In this document: in pieces, positions 1 through 14,181 of the stretch
Numbering within the stretch: the stretch's first letter is position 1
Layout: the number at the start of each line of letters is the position of its first letter
From: Delphinapterus leucas
Lineage: Eukaryota > Chordata > Mammalia > Artiodactyla > Monodontidae
Direction: 5' to 3'
DNA length: 64,000 nucleotides
Assembly: GCF_002288925.2 (NCBI RefSeq)
Contig: NW_022097993.1
Span: 10,370,811 to 10,434,810, forward strand
Notes under the pieces: generated by a model
Seen by the model: the letters and a program-made list of their open reading frames with translations, nothing else
Told to the model about the DNA's origin: nothing
Database searches by the model: none
Program-made: the position numbers and the translations under genes

Positions 1-270
1 GGTCATTCCTAGACACTTTACATGTTGTTGTTGGGTGAAGATGGGGGATTAGGCTGGAAGTGCAGGGTGCGCCACGCCAAGCAAGGCCTGACTCTATCCC
101 ATAGGCAACAGGAAGTACAGGAGTGCTGCAACAGAGAGGTGGGAGATGCGCCTTCTTAACAGCAAAATCAGAGAGAAGGATGCAACATAAACAGAAGAAA
201 GACAGAAAGTGGGAGATCCTCAGGGACTCTGCCGGCACAGTCATCTGGGAGGCTTAGTGAGAGCCTGTTT

Positions 271-690
271 GGGACCTAGTGCTTATCATACTAAGTGAAG
301 TAAGTCAGACAGAGAAAGACAAATACCACGTGATATCGCTTACATGAGGAATCTAAAAACATGAACTTATCTATGAAACAGAAACAGACTCATAGACTTA
401 AAAAACAAACTTACAGTTACCAAAGGGAAAGGGGGAGAGGGCTAAATCAGGAGTGTGGGATTAACGTATACACACTACTATATATAAAGTAGATAACCAA
501 CAAGGACCTACTACTGTACAGCACAGGGAACTCTATTCGATATCTTGTAATAACCTATAACGGAAAAGAATCTGAAAAAGAATGGATCATATATATGTGT
601 ATAACTGAATCACTTTGCTGTACACCTGAAACTGGCCCAACATTGTAAATCAATTATACTTCAATTAAAAATGTAAATAAAGTAAAATAA
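271..690 (+). mobile_element. 5'-truncated L1 3' end
   Basis: The stretch begins near the end of the L1 3' region (CATACTAAGTGAAGTAAGTC) and runs through the typical cetartiodactyl L1 tail (CTTTGCTGTACACCTGAAAC), ending in an A-rich AATAAA tail near 690. It is noncoding and 5'-truncated. I found no clear target duplication. Confidence 0.8.
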
Positions 691-3600
691 AATAAAACCT
701 TCCCCAAATTAGGGATGCCCCCTTTTCTAAGATAGGCCTAGTGTGATTCTGTGTCATAAATAATAAGACAAATTTGCAAACCCCAAGGGACGTTATGAAA
801 CAAGATAAAGGGCTGTCCTGCAGCTCCGTTTATTTTCTATGCAGGGCAAGAGTGGACCCTAGCAGCCTGCTTTTGAGTTTTTCTGTCAACGTGGGGGACT
901 TCAATGGCCCAGGGTCCACTGAGGGGACGTGGCACCTGCCTCCAGAACAGGCAAGACCAGAGGGCCTTGCTTCCCACCCACATCCAGGCCAAGTGACAGG
1001 TGTTCTGTCTCTCCTCATTCCACCCTTCAGGGCAGAGATGATGCACTGCTCATCCTGTTACTTGAGGCTGGACCAACATGGAGACACCTCTGCATTCTGT
1101 AGCAGCCAGAACGAGCAAGCAAAGTTTCTGCACAGGGAGCCTTCTCACAGAACCTTAGTGAAAATTTAACGAAAATTCATATTTCATTATGTACATGTGT
1201 AATGGATATATTTATATATTCATTTATTTATGAATTTAATATATATTTAATTTCATTAAATTATAGGTATAGATCGATAGACTGTCTTCAGGGAAGTTTG
1301 CACAAGGATCCTGGCACCACCACATTTTGCCAAACATTGTTTCCCGTAAGAGAGGGAAAAGATCGTGAATTTAAAGGTAAGAATTGGATACGGAGATGTT
1401 CTTATTCTTATAAATTTGGGATTTGGCCAACAGCCCCCAAGAATAGAGCCAGAAATCAGACAGGGTCTTGGAATTGGAGAAACAGGTTGGATTCAAGCGT
1501 CGGTGTGTTGATTCTACTCAGGAGGTGGTGTATAGTTAGATGTAGGACACGACACTAGCAAGTCCAAACCAACTACAGGACAAACACTCCACGTCCTTGG
1601 AGGCACCTCGTGGTCTGGCCCAGCCCACCTTCCCTCCTCCCGCCCCCAGCCGCCCACCACACAGCCTGTGCTCAGTGACACCAACACTGCCAGGTCCCCG
1701 TGAGCTTGTGCATTTCTCACCCCCACTATGACTCTCCACCCAGTGAAGTCCTGGCCATCCCCAAGTCCCAGTCCCAGAGCCACCTTGTCCGTTAAGCCCT
1801 CACTAACGCCCTCTGCCCACGTGCTGCAAACTAAACAAATGCCCCTCCCTCTGGACCACTTAGGACCATGCTCACCCGTGTGAAGCTCCCAGAGCATCGG
1901 TCACGCCCTTCTTTCCCCTGCACAGGCGGGCTCCTCCAGCGAGGAACCTGGTCTAATTCCTTTGGTTTCCCAAGATTCTAGCACAATATTGAAACATAAT
2001 AGGAAATAGATGAGTATTTCTTAAAGAAAGAAAGGGAGAGAGGGAAAGGAATTCCAGTTAAAGGCCTTTATAATAAGAATCCAGTGAAAGTCTCATGTGA
2101 GCCTGAATATGAAAGTGGCATTAGGAATGGAAATTATGAAGAGATTGGGCGATTGAATGTAGGGAATGAGAGAGAAGGGCCTGAAGATGATTTGACCACG
2201 TTCTCTGACCTAAGAGATGAGAGAACATAAACAGGATATTGATTGAAAACACAGGAAGAGTAGGAATGGGGTAGGAGGTGATTTCTCTTTCAGACGCTAC
2301 ACTTGATATCCAGGGGACCATCCACGGGTAGATGCTTCACAGACAGGTGTGTATTCAGAGCTGATGCCTTTGAAAAGTTCAGAGCTTAAAGCACAGCAGT
2401 GGAAACGACAGAGTGGGTCCTATAAAGAGAAAAGGACCAATGACTGAGTTTCCTGTTCTGTCTCTAAGAACGAGAAAAAGAAGAGGAGGCGGTAAAAGAA
2501 TCTGGTAAAAGCCAGAAGAAGGTATCCAAGAAAACACAGTGTCGCAGGAGCCCAGGAAGGAGAGCAATTCTACGAGAGCAGGAGGCCAAAGGTACAGGAT
2601 GCTGAGGATGAGCCAGAGGAGGACCGATGGAGACACTCAGGGTAACCCCAGAGATGGCACCCTCACCAGACAGGGCGAAAATGGAGCCGTGGCCATTGTA
2701 GCCCCAGAGATGGCAGCCTCACTAGATAGGATGAAGATTGAGCCGGTGGAGGGAGGGAGGGAGGACATTCAGTGCAACCTGCTCTTCAAAATGTTATGTT
2801 TAGTCATAGCAGGGGTGAGGGCTGTTTCCATTCATTCCGTAAATTATTTCTAATCGTGACCTCCTTTGGCCTTTAATTGAATATTGACTTAAGTTTCATT
2901 AAAGTTTCAATTGCCCACAACTACTAAGATAATTTGTGCTTTTTTAATTGAAGCAGTTAAAAATAGAATCTATGTAGAAGGCTGAAGTTGGAGTGAAAAA
3001 GTATTGATAGCCATTAAATCCAGCAGGTGTGGTATCCACCTAACTGCTCTGGAACTGGACCCTGAAATGGGGTCAGGGTTGCGTTGTGAGTCCTACACTC
3101 TTGAAGCCATCATTTCTCACTTGGCTTTCTCCTTCTGTCACTCTGGATTGCAGGCTGTATTGTTTAATGTAGCAAAGGGAGGATTGAAATGTCTGCCTTC
3201 CTTGCAATTTAAGTACTTTTTGTCTCATTGCCTAGTTATTATAGAGGAGATCATAGGTTTAGACAGATTTTAGATCATAATCAGTGGGACTCGGGGCCAT
3301 CTGTATCCAGTCCCTGCCCATCTTGGTAGGTTTATTCTCCTGAATTTAGAATGAAGACCTGGGTGTTTTAATTTGGGTTTAGCCAATTATATTTTCAATA
3401 CACTTGCTGAACTGATCTGGGGAAACTTATTAAGATCTGGTTAAAAAACAGGATTTTCAGAGATCAAAGATATTAACTAAATAATATATTCAGGGTCATC
3501 TCACTCTGTCAGTGACTTCCTGGAAATTACACCTGATGAATTTTTACAAAGGAAGTATTTCCTTCCCAGGGAAAGAAACAGGCAGCCAAGATGAAAGACC

Positions 3601-3740
3601 CTAAAAGGGGCTAAGAAAACAGAGGCAAAGGGCTTCTGCTTCTGCTAATTCCTGCTAAAAGCCAATTTTAAGAAAAGCTGTATTCTATATGTAACATATT
3701 TACTTAGATATATAATTTACTGGTAGATTTTGTTTATTGC

Positions 3741-3895
3741 TTATGTACACGTTAGTGTCTCCCCAATAGAATGTAGGCTACAAAAGGGCAGGAATGTTTA
3801 TTTAGTTTGTTGATGGGTCCCTAGCACCCAGAACAGGGTCTGGCACATACTAACTGCCCCACAGCTGTAGCATGTGTAAATGAATAATCGACAAA
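3741..3895 (+). mobile_element. L2 LINE 3'-end relic
   Basis: Matches the L2 3' end in order: an aggctacaaaagggcaggaa-type segment, then TCCCTAGCACCCAGAACAGG, then GTCTGGCACATACTAA and GTAAATGAATAA. It is old and diverged. Confidence 0.65.
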
Positions 3896-6800
3896 TGCCC
3901 GAGTCCCGGGGGTGTTTCACTTTCCCACCACAGGGGAGCCCTCTTCAGCATCTCCCATCCTGGCTACTTCCCCCTCTAAGAACCCCTCTGTTCTCCCAGG
4001 CAGCACACGTCTGAAGCATCTCACTCCCCAGAGAATAGAGTCCTGGTGAGAGTGGTCCATCTTCTGCTCTACCATTTAGGAGAGGGCATCCCCCACCTGC
4101 CTTTTGTGGAAGTGAGAGAAAGGAGGTGAGAGCCCACAGGGTCTTGGTTGAGGCAGGGAGGGAGATTAAAAAAAGAAACAAAAAACACCTGGACACCAGT
4201 CTTACGACGTAATTCCACTGAGACCACAAGCTGAGAGACACTGGGTATATTAGCCTAGTTTCTGTTGCTGAGTATTCTGGGCTCTACACTTCAACAGCAA
4301 GCTGTCGTTTTGATGATGACGTTGTCGATTGCCCCAAGACAAAAGGTAAAGGTTATGGTAAAAAGCCATGTATTTAACCTCTGTGGATAATGTTCACTCC
4401 ACCCAACCCCCTTACTGAACAACTGAAGTGGCTACAGTATTATAGGGAGACAGGAAACTAAGCTACACATTTACGATATCACATTACCTGTCCCTGTGTG
4501 ATGCTTGGGTGGGGCAGAGTCACACTGGCCAAAGAGTAGCAGCTCTCAAAACGTGAGGAAGCAGGAGAAAACAGGAGGACGTGCACTTTGGCACCAACAA
4601 AGACCCTCTTATCCCAGCGTGGTGGCCGTGGAGACCACCGCTTAGATCCCCTTCCGAGAAACCCTGCCTGGGGAACGTGTTTGACTGACAGCCTCCAGCA
4701 TCTTGGAATCTGCCCCAGCACTCGTGGCTATCTGTATCCAGGCGAAGGTGGGGCAGGCGGGGTTCCTAGAGGTCAGCCAGCCTCCTGCTCAGCGTAGAGC
4801 TCCTCTAACACAGAGCCTTCGCTCCAGGACTCCACTGGGCTGGCTGACACTTTCTAGAAAGCACTGCAGTGTAGACTTCCTGTCCAAGCCTTCCTTCCCT
4901 CTCTGCTTTCAAAGGCATCAGATCTGCTTCCAGGTCTGAAGGTTCACCTGCCCCCTCCTGCCCCCTTCTGGTTTCCCCTTCACGGGCACTCCTCCGGTGA
5001 CTCTCTTGCACGTCTAACCCTGTCTTGGCGTTAGCTTCTCGGAATATTTGAACTAGTACATCTCCAACTGCCAGTAGATCCTGCTAAGCACACAGTCCTT
5101 GATTATCAATGTTAAAGGAAGTTACTACGGGTGAAGATAGCTTCTAAAAGCCTTATTGGGGACAATGCACCCCCAAATGTAGGTGGCAAACACCATCTCT
5201 GGTTATGTAACGGAACCAGTCAAGGAAGGTCTTGACCTGGGCTGCAAGGTGACTTCGGGAGGTCCTAGACCCGTTGAGTATACGTGTATTATGTTGAGTG
5301 TGTGTCCAATTCCGCCTGAAGACCTATAGGTTTCATCACATTCATCTGCAGAATTATCAGCAGAGGCAACTAATTGTCAGTGAACTGAGCAGCTGTTAGC
5401 ACGAAATCTGTATCATGAACTAACTTATTTTATACAAAGTTATAAAACTTTCCACCCCAAACTAAAGGGGCTTTAGTCATTGTTCGATCCCTGCAAACTA
5501 AGCCTCTCGTACAAAGATAATCAGTACTTCACCTGATACTGAACTTTAAAAAGCCATGCTCTGAAATTTAAGGAGTTATTCCATGAAAGAAGTAAGTCAT
5601 CGAACAAGCAATAGGTTTATTTTTTCGTATCAGGGGGCCAAATCTCCTGGTGGATGCTCCAGCTCTCAGCCCAGATGATGCTTCAAGCTAATCCACTGGA
5701 AAGACTGTGGAAAAGTACCTCTAGCAGCTGTTCTCAAGGAGAAGGTTTATGTCAGCACCACTTACATCAGCTGAGCTCAGAACTTTTGTGTCAGCAGCAT
5801 AAATGCTGGCATGTCAGCATCTCTATTTTATACCCCCCAAAATGGGTCTAGTTTAATTAGACCAAAGACAGGAAACGGTTTGTTGAGAGCTCAACCTGGA
5901 TGTAATGTCTTCCTAAGGAGACATTCCCATCCCGCCTGGGGGACCATCGAATATGTCAGTAAAAAGCCAGACCCTCATGACTTGCCCTTTACAGGAAACT
6001 ATTCTCAGAAAGGAAAAACTTTACCCCTGAATCCAGTGGAGTATTTATGGTGAGTTGGGATAATTTGTCCACACACCCCCAGACATCTGTGCTCTGCTAT
6101 CACCAACTTCAGCCCTGCACTCTGAATTCTTCCCTCGGCAGGTGGATCTTGTTTCCAGGCTCAATTTAAATGTGAAAAAAGCTCCTTCTGCGGAGAGAAC
6201 TAGCAGATCAACCCACAGACCAGCCCTCCAGCCCATTGTCACGCTGGAACGGGCAGGTCCTTCCAAGGTAAAGCAAGTTCCCCGGAAGGAAGGGTAGACT
6301 CGTGAACAGCAGACGGCTTAAGGACACATACAGAACTCTCTCCCTCTGCCGGTAAATGTCCTTTGAATGTACTTGCCTCTTACTCTGATGGAATAACTCA
6401 TGCTCAGTACTCAACTTCTCAGTCACTGGTAGCGCCGTATGATCCTTTTAGGAAGCAGTTCAAGTGCATCCTTGGGAAACTTGGAGAAGAGATTTTTGTT
6501 GGGGGGCTGGGGAGGGCAACAGACGTATAGGCTGCTGTCTATTCAGCCACCAAGGGGAGAATTAAATCCAGTAAGTTTTAGAAAATATTAGATCATTTGA
6601 AACCCTTTCTGTGGAGAGCCAGGTAGCGGTAATAAACAAGAGAGGAGAGTGAAAGGCTGTGCTCAGACTTTTGAAGTAGAAACCAGAGATTTCTACCGTT
6701 ACCTCCTAGCAAAGTTGCTTCCTGGCCACCTGAGTTCCTTACTTATATTTCTTTCTTTTTCTAAAAGGAGCAGTCAGTCACCTTCATTCTGAATGATGGC

Positions 6801-8028
6801 GTCTGTTCTGAAATACTTCCCTGTACTGCATTTTTTGAAGGAGCACAAATTGCTGTACTGTTGTCACTACAGAGCCACTATGCTAGATTTCTGAGGAATA
6901 TAAAGGACACACAAAAAAACCTCTGAGGATGAAAGAAGGGAAATTCTGTCCCTATCACGGAAATTAGAGACAGCTGGACTTATGTGCGTACCAGAGTGAA
7001 TGATCAAAGAAGCCATTACAATACTGTACATGTAGCTGTGAACATAACTTTTTGGAGGACATCATACTAACTAGGATTATGTAGGGGTGCTTTTTTAATG
7101 ACATGAACAAAGCAGTGTTAATACCAGTAAGGTTTCTGGGTCCACTGTGTTGAGCAAGCAACATGGAACCATGGATCTAGCCGTGGCCCTTCCACGGACA
7201 GCCCACGACACTCTGAGTGAGTCACCCATCCTTTTATCTCTTGGATTCTCCTCCAGCAAAATCAGATAATACTTCCTACTTGCCAATACGCCCTGGAGAG
7301 CCCTTGAGAAGCTTAGCCCTGGGATCCAAAATCCCAAGGATATTCGTATTTCTCCTGGATGCCGCCTGGGGTGGCTGCCTAGCTCGCAGGATCCCCAAAC
7401 TAGCCCCTGTGGTGCAGGAAGTTTGTCACAGAAAATGGTCATTTCTGGACTGCAGGAGGCTAAGCGCTTATCCACAGCCATTTAGTACAGGCATAGACAC
7501 TTCATTCAAACTGGGCTGACTAAATTCTTCTCCCCGGACACCAAACGGAAAGACGGAAAGGCACACAGAGGTTGGAAACTGTCCATCTAGAGAGTCGGAA
7601 AACGTTTCTTTAAAACTCTCAGCTCCTCCCCACACACATTGGAGGGGATTCCTCACCGAGCCTACAACCATCACAGCCGGGGCCTGCTGTGGACCACAGG
7701 GACCCACACTCCGCATCCCTTTGGGGGGATCCATTCGGCAGCCCTCCACCCCACCGAGGGTCGATCACATGCCCCCAAGACTCATGCCTCTGGGTAACCC
7801 AGGAGCCCCATGGCCGGGCCCTGGTTCTGGAAGTTGGCCTGGGAATTACTCTTGCTGGCCGGCACAGCATCTCTTTTGTGGGACTGTAAGAGACTGAGCT
7901 GCTGGGATGCTGCTGACACACTGATTTGGGAGCCCTACACACGCTATCCGTCCCTGTCAGAGAGCATCTCTAGTGGTAAGAATAAAGTTTGTTTTGTGAG
8001 ACTTTTGTTTCATATGTATGTCTATAGG

Positions 8029-8155
8029 ATTTGTATATATATTTATATAAATATTATTTATATTATACAAGTATTTATATAATATATAGAGATGTTTATG
8101 TGAATATGTTATAAATTTATATTTATATATATTGGTATATAATAAATATCTTATT
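8029..8155. repeat. AT-rich low-complexity tract
   Basis: Interrupted TA/TTTA microsatellite-like DNA made almost only of A and T. Confidence 0.85.
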
Positions 8156-8483
8156 GTGGGTCATAGTAAAAACGAATGCCCTTGCTGAACTACCCCATTC
8201 ACCTGAAAATAGATTAATATCTGTAAAACCAGTGTTGGTAAGCAGGCAGTAGCAACACATGCTACAATGTAAAGTTTATCTCCATCAAAACAACTTAGAA
8301 GAGGTAGAAACAAAGGAGAAACATCTAGAGCAAGATGTTTATTTACAATTCCATTCATACCATTCCATTCACAATCCATTCATCATGAGTCAAACAAACA
8401 AAATAGATGCGTCCTTTCTTTTGTAACTGGGCAGAGCTGGACACCCTTAGCTCAAAAGGGACAAGTGGTAAATGCAGACAGGT

Positions 8484-8810
8484 TGGACTTCCCTGGTGGC
8501 GTAGTGGTTAAGAGTCCGCCTGCCAATGCAGGGGACATGGGTTGGAGCCCCGGTCCGGGAAGATCCCACATGCCGCAGAGCAACTAAGCCCGTGCACCAC
8601 AACTACTGAACCTGTGCTCTAGAGCCCACGAGCCACAACTACTGAAGCCTGCGTGCCTAGAGCCCGTGCTCCGCAACAAAGAGTAGCCCCCGCTCGCCGC
8701 AACTAGAGAAAGCCCCGTGCACAGCAACAAAGACACAATGCAGCCAAAAAATAAATAAAATTTAAAAAAATAAATAAAAGATAAAATAATCTGTTGTTTC
8801 AGTTTTTAAA
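8484..8810 (+). mobile_element. Long-form CHR-type tRNA-derived SINE
   Basis: The tRNA-like head (CCCTGGTGGCGTAGTGGTTA) is followed by the long body with repeated CCACAACTACTGA modules, then a CAGCCAAAAAATAAATAAA tail. A perfect 14-bp target duplication, AAATGCAGACAGGT, flanks it at 8470-8483 and 8811-8824. The B box reads GGTTGGAGCCCC, one substitution from consensus. Confidence 0.92.
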
Positions 8811-9464
8811 AAATGCAGACAGGTCACACAGGCCTTGGTTCACAACTGCCTCGCTTAAACAAAGCCAAACAGGGTATCACCTCTAAGCCCATTCAGACAT
8901 CTGAGTCTGTCATTAACACAAAGATCTCAAAGTATGACCTTCACATGTCATTGCCTCTACCCCATCTACCATTTTGCCTGGCTTTTAAAATCCTATCATG
9001 TTACTGATTAATAATTGAAATGTAAAATCCTATAACTGAGTTATTTCTATTAGATTTTTTCATTCCTATGGAAAATAAAATTAGTCAAGATAAGTAAAAA
9101 AAATCAAAATTCCAAACAATTTTACATTTGCATGACTCCTAGAAACGTCAAGTCTATTTTTAAATCTTCCTTAATCCATTCAGTCATTCGCGTTGAGAGT
9201 CAACATGTTAGCACTGTCAGTGCCTGGTCAGGCCTGAAAGAAACAGACTCTATGAGTCGAGGCTGAAAGGAAAGTTCTAGTGCACGGAAAGCTGTCAAGT
9301 ACCTCATGATTTCTTCCAGTTTATGGGTGCTCATTATAACAGCATCCATCCCTCTTAAAAATCCATCCATGACTGTCAGATATTCTTCCTTCAATTAAAG
9401 GTTATTCTCCCTGATAATGTTTCCAAAAGGATGCTCCTCTTTTCTTTAAAAAGTGTGGACAGAG

Positions 9465-9795
9465 GGGCTTCCCTGGTGGCGCAGTGGTTGGGAGTCCGCC
9501 TGCCGATGCAGGGGACGCGGGTTCGATCCCTGGTCCGGGAGGATCCCACATGTCGCGGGGCAGCTGGGCCAGTGTGCCATGACTGCCACGACTGACGGGC
9601 CTGCTCTCTGGAGCCCGCGAGCTGCGACTGCTGAAGCCCACATGCCTACGGCCCGTGCTCTCCGGCAGGAGAGGCCACCGCAATGAGAAGCCCGCGCACT
9701 CAACGAAGATCCAATGCAGCCAAAAATAAATAAATAAACAAGTAAATTAAAAAAAAATTTTTTTTAAAGTAACTCAGGCACATACAATAAAAAAA
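9465..9795 (+). mobile_element. Long-form CHR-type SINE
   Basis: Has an intact head and B box (GGTTCGATCCCT), a longer body and an AAATAAATAAATAAA tail with extra A/T. A perfect 17-bp target duplication (AAAAAGTGTGGACAGAG) lies at 9448-9464 and 9796-9812, so this is a clean target-primed insertion. Confidence 0.93.
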
Positions 9796-10404
9796 AAAAA
9801 GTGTGGACAGAGAAAACAGATTTGATCATCACATTCTTTGACAGCTAGCATCACCCAGCCCACTATTTTTTTCTTTGAGACACCACAGCCTTTTTATGTT
9901 GGTGCTGTCTCTGTGTTTATGACATCTATCACCACGTACCTGTTAGGGTAAAGCTATGGCACCACAGGGAGAGGCATCGCCGGCCAAATCCCTTGTAGGT
10001 TATGTCAGGGTGAGTGATGGTGGTGGAAGCGTGGAGAACAGCAGAAACTGGGAGATTCCAGGATGCTTTAGCGAGATCAGAATTTGTGCAAAGCTCAAGT
10101 GTTGAGTGTTTCCTCGAACATTTTTCATATTCAACCTAAGCCAAAATTTTATCTTTAAGCCCAGATCATTCCACAAACCAAGTGACTCAACTAAGGGTAT
10201 TTTTCAGTATTTCGTTATCCAGTCTGATGGGTCCACAGTAATTCAGTATTTAATTCTGAACCCACTTGATATTTTTAGGAGAGGATCACAGCCTTATAAA
10301 GAAAAGGATATAAAGAAAGGGAAAATGCAACGATTGGCCTGTGACTGCTAAGCGCTCTTTTCAGAGAGGGGAACTGTTACCTTAAAGCGCCACGCTCCAC
10401 GTGC

Positions 10405-10436
10405 AATTAGAGGGCCTAGAGGAGCGCCCTCTAATT
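10405..10436. repeat. Perfect 11-bp inverted repeat
   Basis: Arms AATTAGAGGGC (10405-10415) and GCCCTCTAATT (10426-10436) are exact reverse complements separated by 10 nt, forming a possible stem-loop. No transposon or gene around it explains it. Confidence 0.8.
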
Positions 10437-12024
10437 ATGGTGGAACATCTATAACCATGTCAAAGCTGGGTTGTGGGGATTATCTCCAAATGACACTATA
10501 CACAGAGTCACAGAAATACACCGACAGCGTATTCAACTCTTGGTCACGCAATTTTAAACATGCCCCATTTGCTGGCCCATTGGGCCTGGGTGGCTTTTAA
10601 AAATAAATCCTGTGATCTCCAGTGAATAGCACTTTTTGTGGGTGTGGGTGTTCATGGTTTTGTTAAATGTAAGCATTCAAAATAGATCACAATTTTCATA
10701 AATTTGTTTTGGCATTTCCTCAGTTTTTTATAATCTGGGACCTTCAATAGTTGGACGTGGCCACAAGCTCTCTGCTGTCCTTTCACACACCCCAACCCTA
10801 ATCCTGCTTTGGTCCTCGCTGTTCCTTTCTCCCTTTGCTGTTCCTAAGGAAGCAGGTCCAACTGACCTGCCCCCCTCACCGCAGAATTAGCGATCCCCTC
10901 CCCTTTGCTCTTTATTAATATGCCGTCACAGTCTGCGCTACATGTTTCATATGAGCGTGTCTGTCCCTCCATTTGCTGCGAGGACTCAAAGGCAGGGGTG
11001 TTACCATTGTCAAACTCAACAATGTTCTTCATTCCCCTCCTCAGATCTGCTGGTACCCAGGGCCCGCTATGCACTGTGGCTGTTTGGCATTGCTCACAAT
11101 GTTTACGCCCTTGTCGCCCCTTTTGTGTTGTATACTAATCAAGAGTCAGTTTCTTTTATTCCCACCAGACTTACAGTTATTGTAAGTGTGTGATTTCTTT
11201 AAACACTAAGCAAATATAAAACGAGTGCAGCAGAAATGAAACATTTATTTCTGTGAAATGTATCCTGAAAGTTTTGGGGAAAAGTAGATGAAGGTGAATC
11301 ATACAGACACACAGAGCTGTCAAATAAATAATGAGAGATACCACTATACACAGCTGAGGGGAACTCAAACACCTAGAAGGATTCTGTCCTCCAACTGACT
11401 GTAGGTATCTTTAAGTCTGTGCTCCATCTTAAAGAAATCACTGTTGAACAGGATAATACATGAAGGTCTGGTTTCTTTCAAGAACAGGATAGAGATCCAG
11501 ACTGGAAAAAAAAAGTCTTGGCTTTACATCAAAAGATCGGCAAATTAATTCAAGTTAAAATGAAATGTTTCAGAAATATCCTCTAAAGTTTTCCCTTCTT
11601 TAACCTGCTTTTAAACATGAACTAACGAATTCCTGATAAAAGGTCTTCTACTGAACCTTGCGCTGTCCCTATGAGTTTGGGTAAAAACTGATCCAGACTA
11701 AAGCTAGGGAGGTTGTCCCTCCCTGACGGTGAACCTGAAATGTGACCTGAGGTACTGCCAGTGGCCCTGAGTCTCCTCTTGGAGGACGCGGAACAAATCA
11801 GGGATGAGGGATGGAGATAGGAAGCCTGTGGATTTGGGTCCCTGACTATTTCTCCCGAGGCCAGGCCTCCACCCTCCATCCCACGACTGGTGACGTGATG
11901 GCATCTTTTCCTTCTGCTTAAGTTCACTCAAGTTGGGGTTTTTTTCGCACGTAAACAAAGAGTCTGATCAAACAAAAAATAAAAGACACCATTACTTTAT
12001 ATACTGTCATTACTATAGAAGTTG

Positions 12025-12135
12025 TTAGTTGACTCAACAGATATTACTGGACATCCCCTCTGTGCCAGGCTCTGAGCTTGTGAACAAACCAGACCAAAGG
12101 CTAGACTCTCACGGAACTCGTAGGCTAGTGCCCTG
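12025..12135 (-). mobile_element. L2 LINE 3'-end relic
   Basis: Reads CTCAACAGATATTACTGGAC, then CTCTGTGCCAGGCTCTGAGC and a diverged AACAAACCAGAC segment. This is the reverse complement of the L2 3' end. Confidence 0.55.
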
Positions 12136-13200
12136 ACGGCCGGCGTGCATTGCAACTGTTCATTTTTATTTAGCCCACACTAATATTTGTATCATAATAT
12201 AGATGTGTTTATTATGCATTAACGACTGGTAGATCCAACATGGACATTAAAGAAAGAATATTTTCAAGGGAGCAGCCATAACCCTGTAGTACATATTGTA
12301 GTATATAGTTGAATACCAGAGAGAATAACTACACGCTCTAAATCATATCCCCGGGCAACTGTCCAATGCAGAATTTGGTGTTGGAAGAACCGTGAGATTT
12401 AATAAGCATGGAAATTCCTTACATTAGCCTGATATAAATATACACAGGCCTCGTTTGGCTTGATCACTGCTACCACAATGCCTGCAGAGTTGTTAATCTG
12501 GGAGAGGTCTACAAATAAGGAAAGTAGAACCCAGAGAAATCAGTGATCCATTCATGGTCAGCCAGACTGCCCGGGGGGCAGATCCCAGCAGGGTGAAGAT
12601 ACCTGGTAGATCACCATCGGTTGGAGCTGTGTCACTGAAGTTTGTCACCAGTAACACACAACAGTGACACCTGGCTAGCGAGAGAGAAGGGTGTCAGCCT
12701 GTTCCCTGCCGGTGAGCGGGGAATCGTGCGCTCCCCGGCACAGCCTGGGGAAGGGCTGTGCCCGTCAATATCATAAGTCAGGCGTCTCCTGTCACTGGGG
12801 CCCCAAAGCTGACAATCACGTGAGCTGGTGGAAAAGCCAGGACTCGCCCCTGCGTCCTGAGGCTTTTCAGAGAGTTTCGTCTTTTAATCAACTTATGAAA
12901 AACGATAGGATAGACTCTCGATCTTTAAACATGGAGAAAGAAGAAAATTTAACTCATAGTTAGGCGTGGCCCAAGGGCAATAAACCCGTATCACACGGAG
13001 CTCAGTCTGTGGTGTCTGCAGACCCCGTTCTGCCTCTGTTCCTCAAAGAGTAATCGTACTGACCTGGAGGGAATTGTATTCTTCTTCTTTCTTACTTAAC
13101 TTCTGCTGTGGTTGAGGAGGTTAGTATCCTAGCTAAACTTGGACCTCGTAACGTGATACCGGAACAGGCCAACTAACGTCTTATTCAAAAACGTAGAATG

Positions 13201-13401
13201 GGGCTTCCCTGGTGGCGCAGTGGTTGAGAGTCCGCCTGCCGATGCAGCGGGCGCGGGTTCGTGCCCCGGTCCGGGAGGATCCCACATGCCGCGGCGCTGC
13301 TGGGCCCGTGAGCCATGGCCGCTGAGCCTGCGCGTCCGGAGCCTGTGCTCCGCAACGGGAGAGGCCACAGCAGTGAGAGGCCCGCGTACGGCAAAAAAAA
13401 A
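13201..13401 (+). mobile_element. Short-form (young) CHR-type SINE
   Basis: Contains head GTGGCGCAGTGGTTGAGAG, B box GGTTCGTGCCCC and body GAGCCATGGCCGCTGAGCC, then GAGAGGCCCGCGTACGGC and an A tail. The flanks carry an imperfect duplication (AAACGTAGAATG / AAACCTAGGATG). This is the short subfamily seen six more times in the window. Confidence 0.92.
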
Positions 13402-14181
13402 AAACCTAGGATGAAACAAACATCACTGACTTGGGCCTGCTCCTGTGAACCTCAATTTCCAAAGCTTTCGGTGTCAATAACCTCCCCAACAAAGCCGTGT
13501 GCTGGCCTGACAACACTCACAGCGACGGATCATCGCGGGTCTGTTTATACTTCCCAGCAAAATCTAATTTCTTGTAGTTACCGCTGAGACTCAGGCTGCC
13601 TTAATCAATTGAATTCCGAAAGAAAATGAGCATCTGAGAAGTAAACCTGAACTTATTAAAACAAGCTTCCAATCAAAATTCCGGCAGCAATGGGGCTTCC
13701 TAACTCAGTGCACGCAAGACATGCTGCTCAGCGGTTTTAAGGAGACGTTTTCCAGAGCACAGTGAGACCTCTCCCCATTAGACGGGGAGAAATGGGATAG
13801 AATACAATTCATACGGTATTAAGAACTTGCTCTACTTTACAACTTAGTAATAAAGTTACTTACCCTGCCAGAGGCGTTTCGTGACATTAACAGCGGAAGG
13901 AGAGCAGAAGGCAGGTGGACCGGGCCTGCACGTTTACAAATGGCAGTGCTGTGGCCGCCCTGCTAGGTGCAGAGCAGGCCTGCGGCCAAGGTGACGAGCT
14001 GGGACAACACCTGTACGCCAGCACACGGCAGGAGAGACAGACTCTAAACCAATCTCCAGCCTAGCTTCTAGGACGCATTCATAGCAAAAGTTATCATTTA
14101 GATTAATTAGCCTGGACATATATCATCTAGTTGCCACGCACAAATTTATCTCTTTCCCAGGTCAAATGTGTTCTTTCAAGA

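Larger units (their letters stand above)
691..8469. other. Gene-free stretch with old repeat relics
   Basis: No open frame here resembles a known protein. Recognisable content is an L2 end near 3741-3895, purine-rich GGGA/GAAA sequence near 2010-2050 and AT-rich microsatellite DNA at 8029-8155. The GC-richer segments near 1560-1900, 4500-5000 and 7200-7900 have no feature I can name. Confidence 0.6.
9813..13188. other. Gene-free stretch
   Basis: No gene recognised. It contains a perfect 11-bp inverted repeat at 10405-10436 and an L2 relic at 12025-12135. The rest is unassigned unique or very old sequence. Confidence 0.55.
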
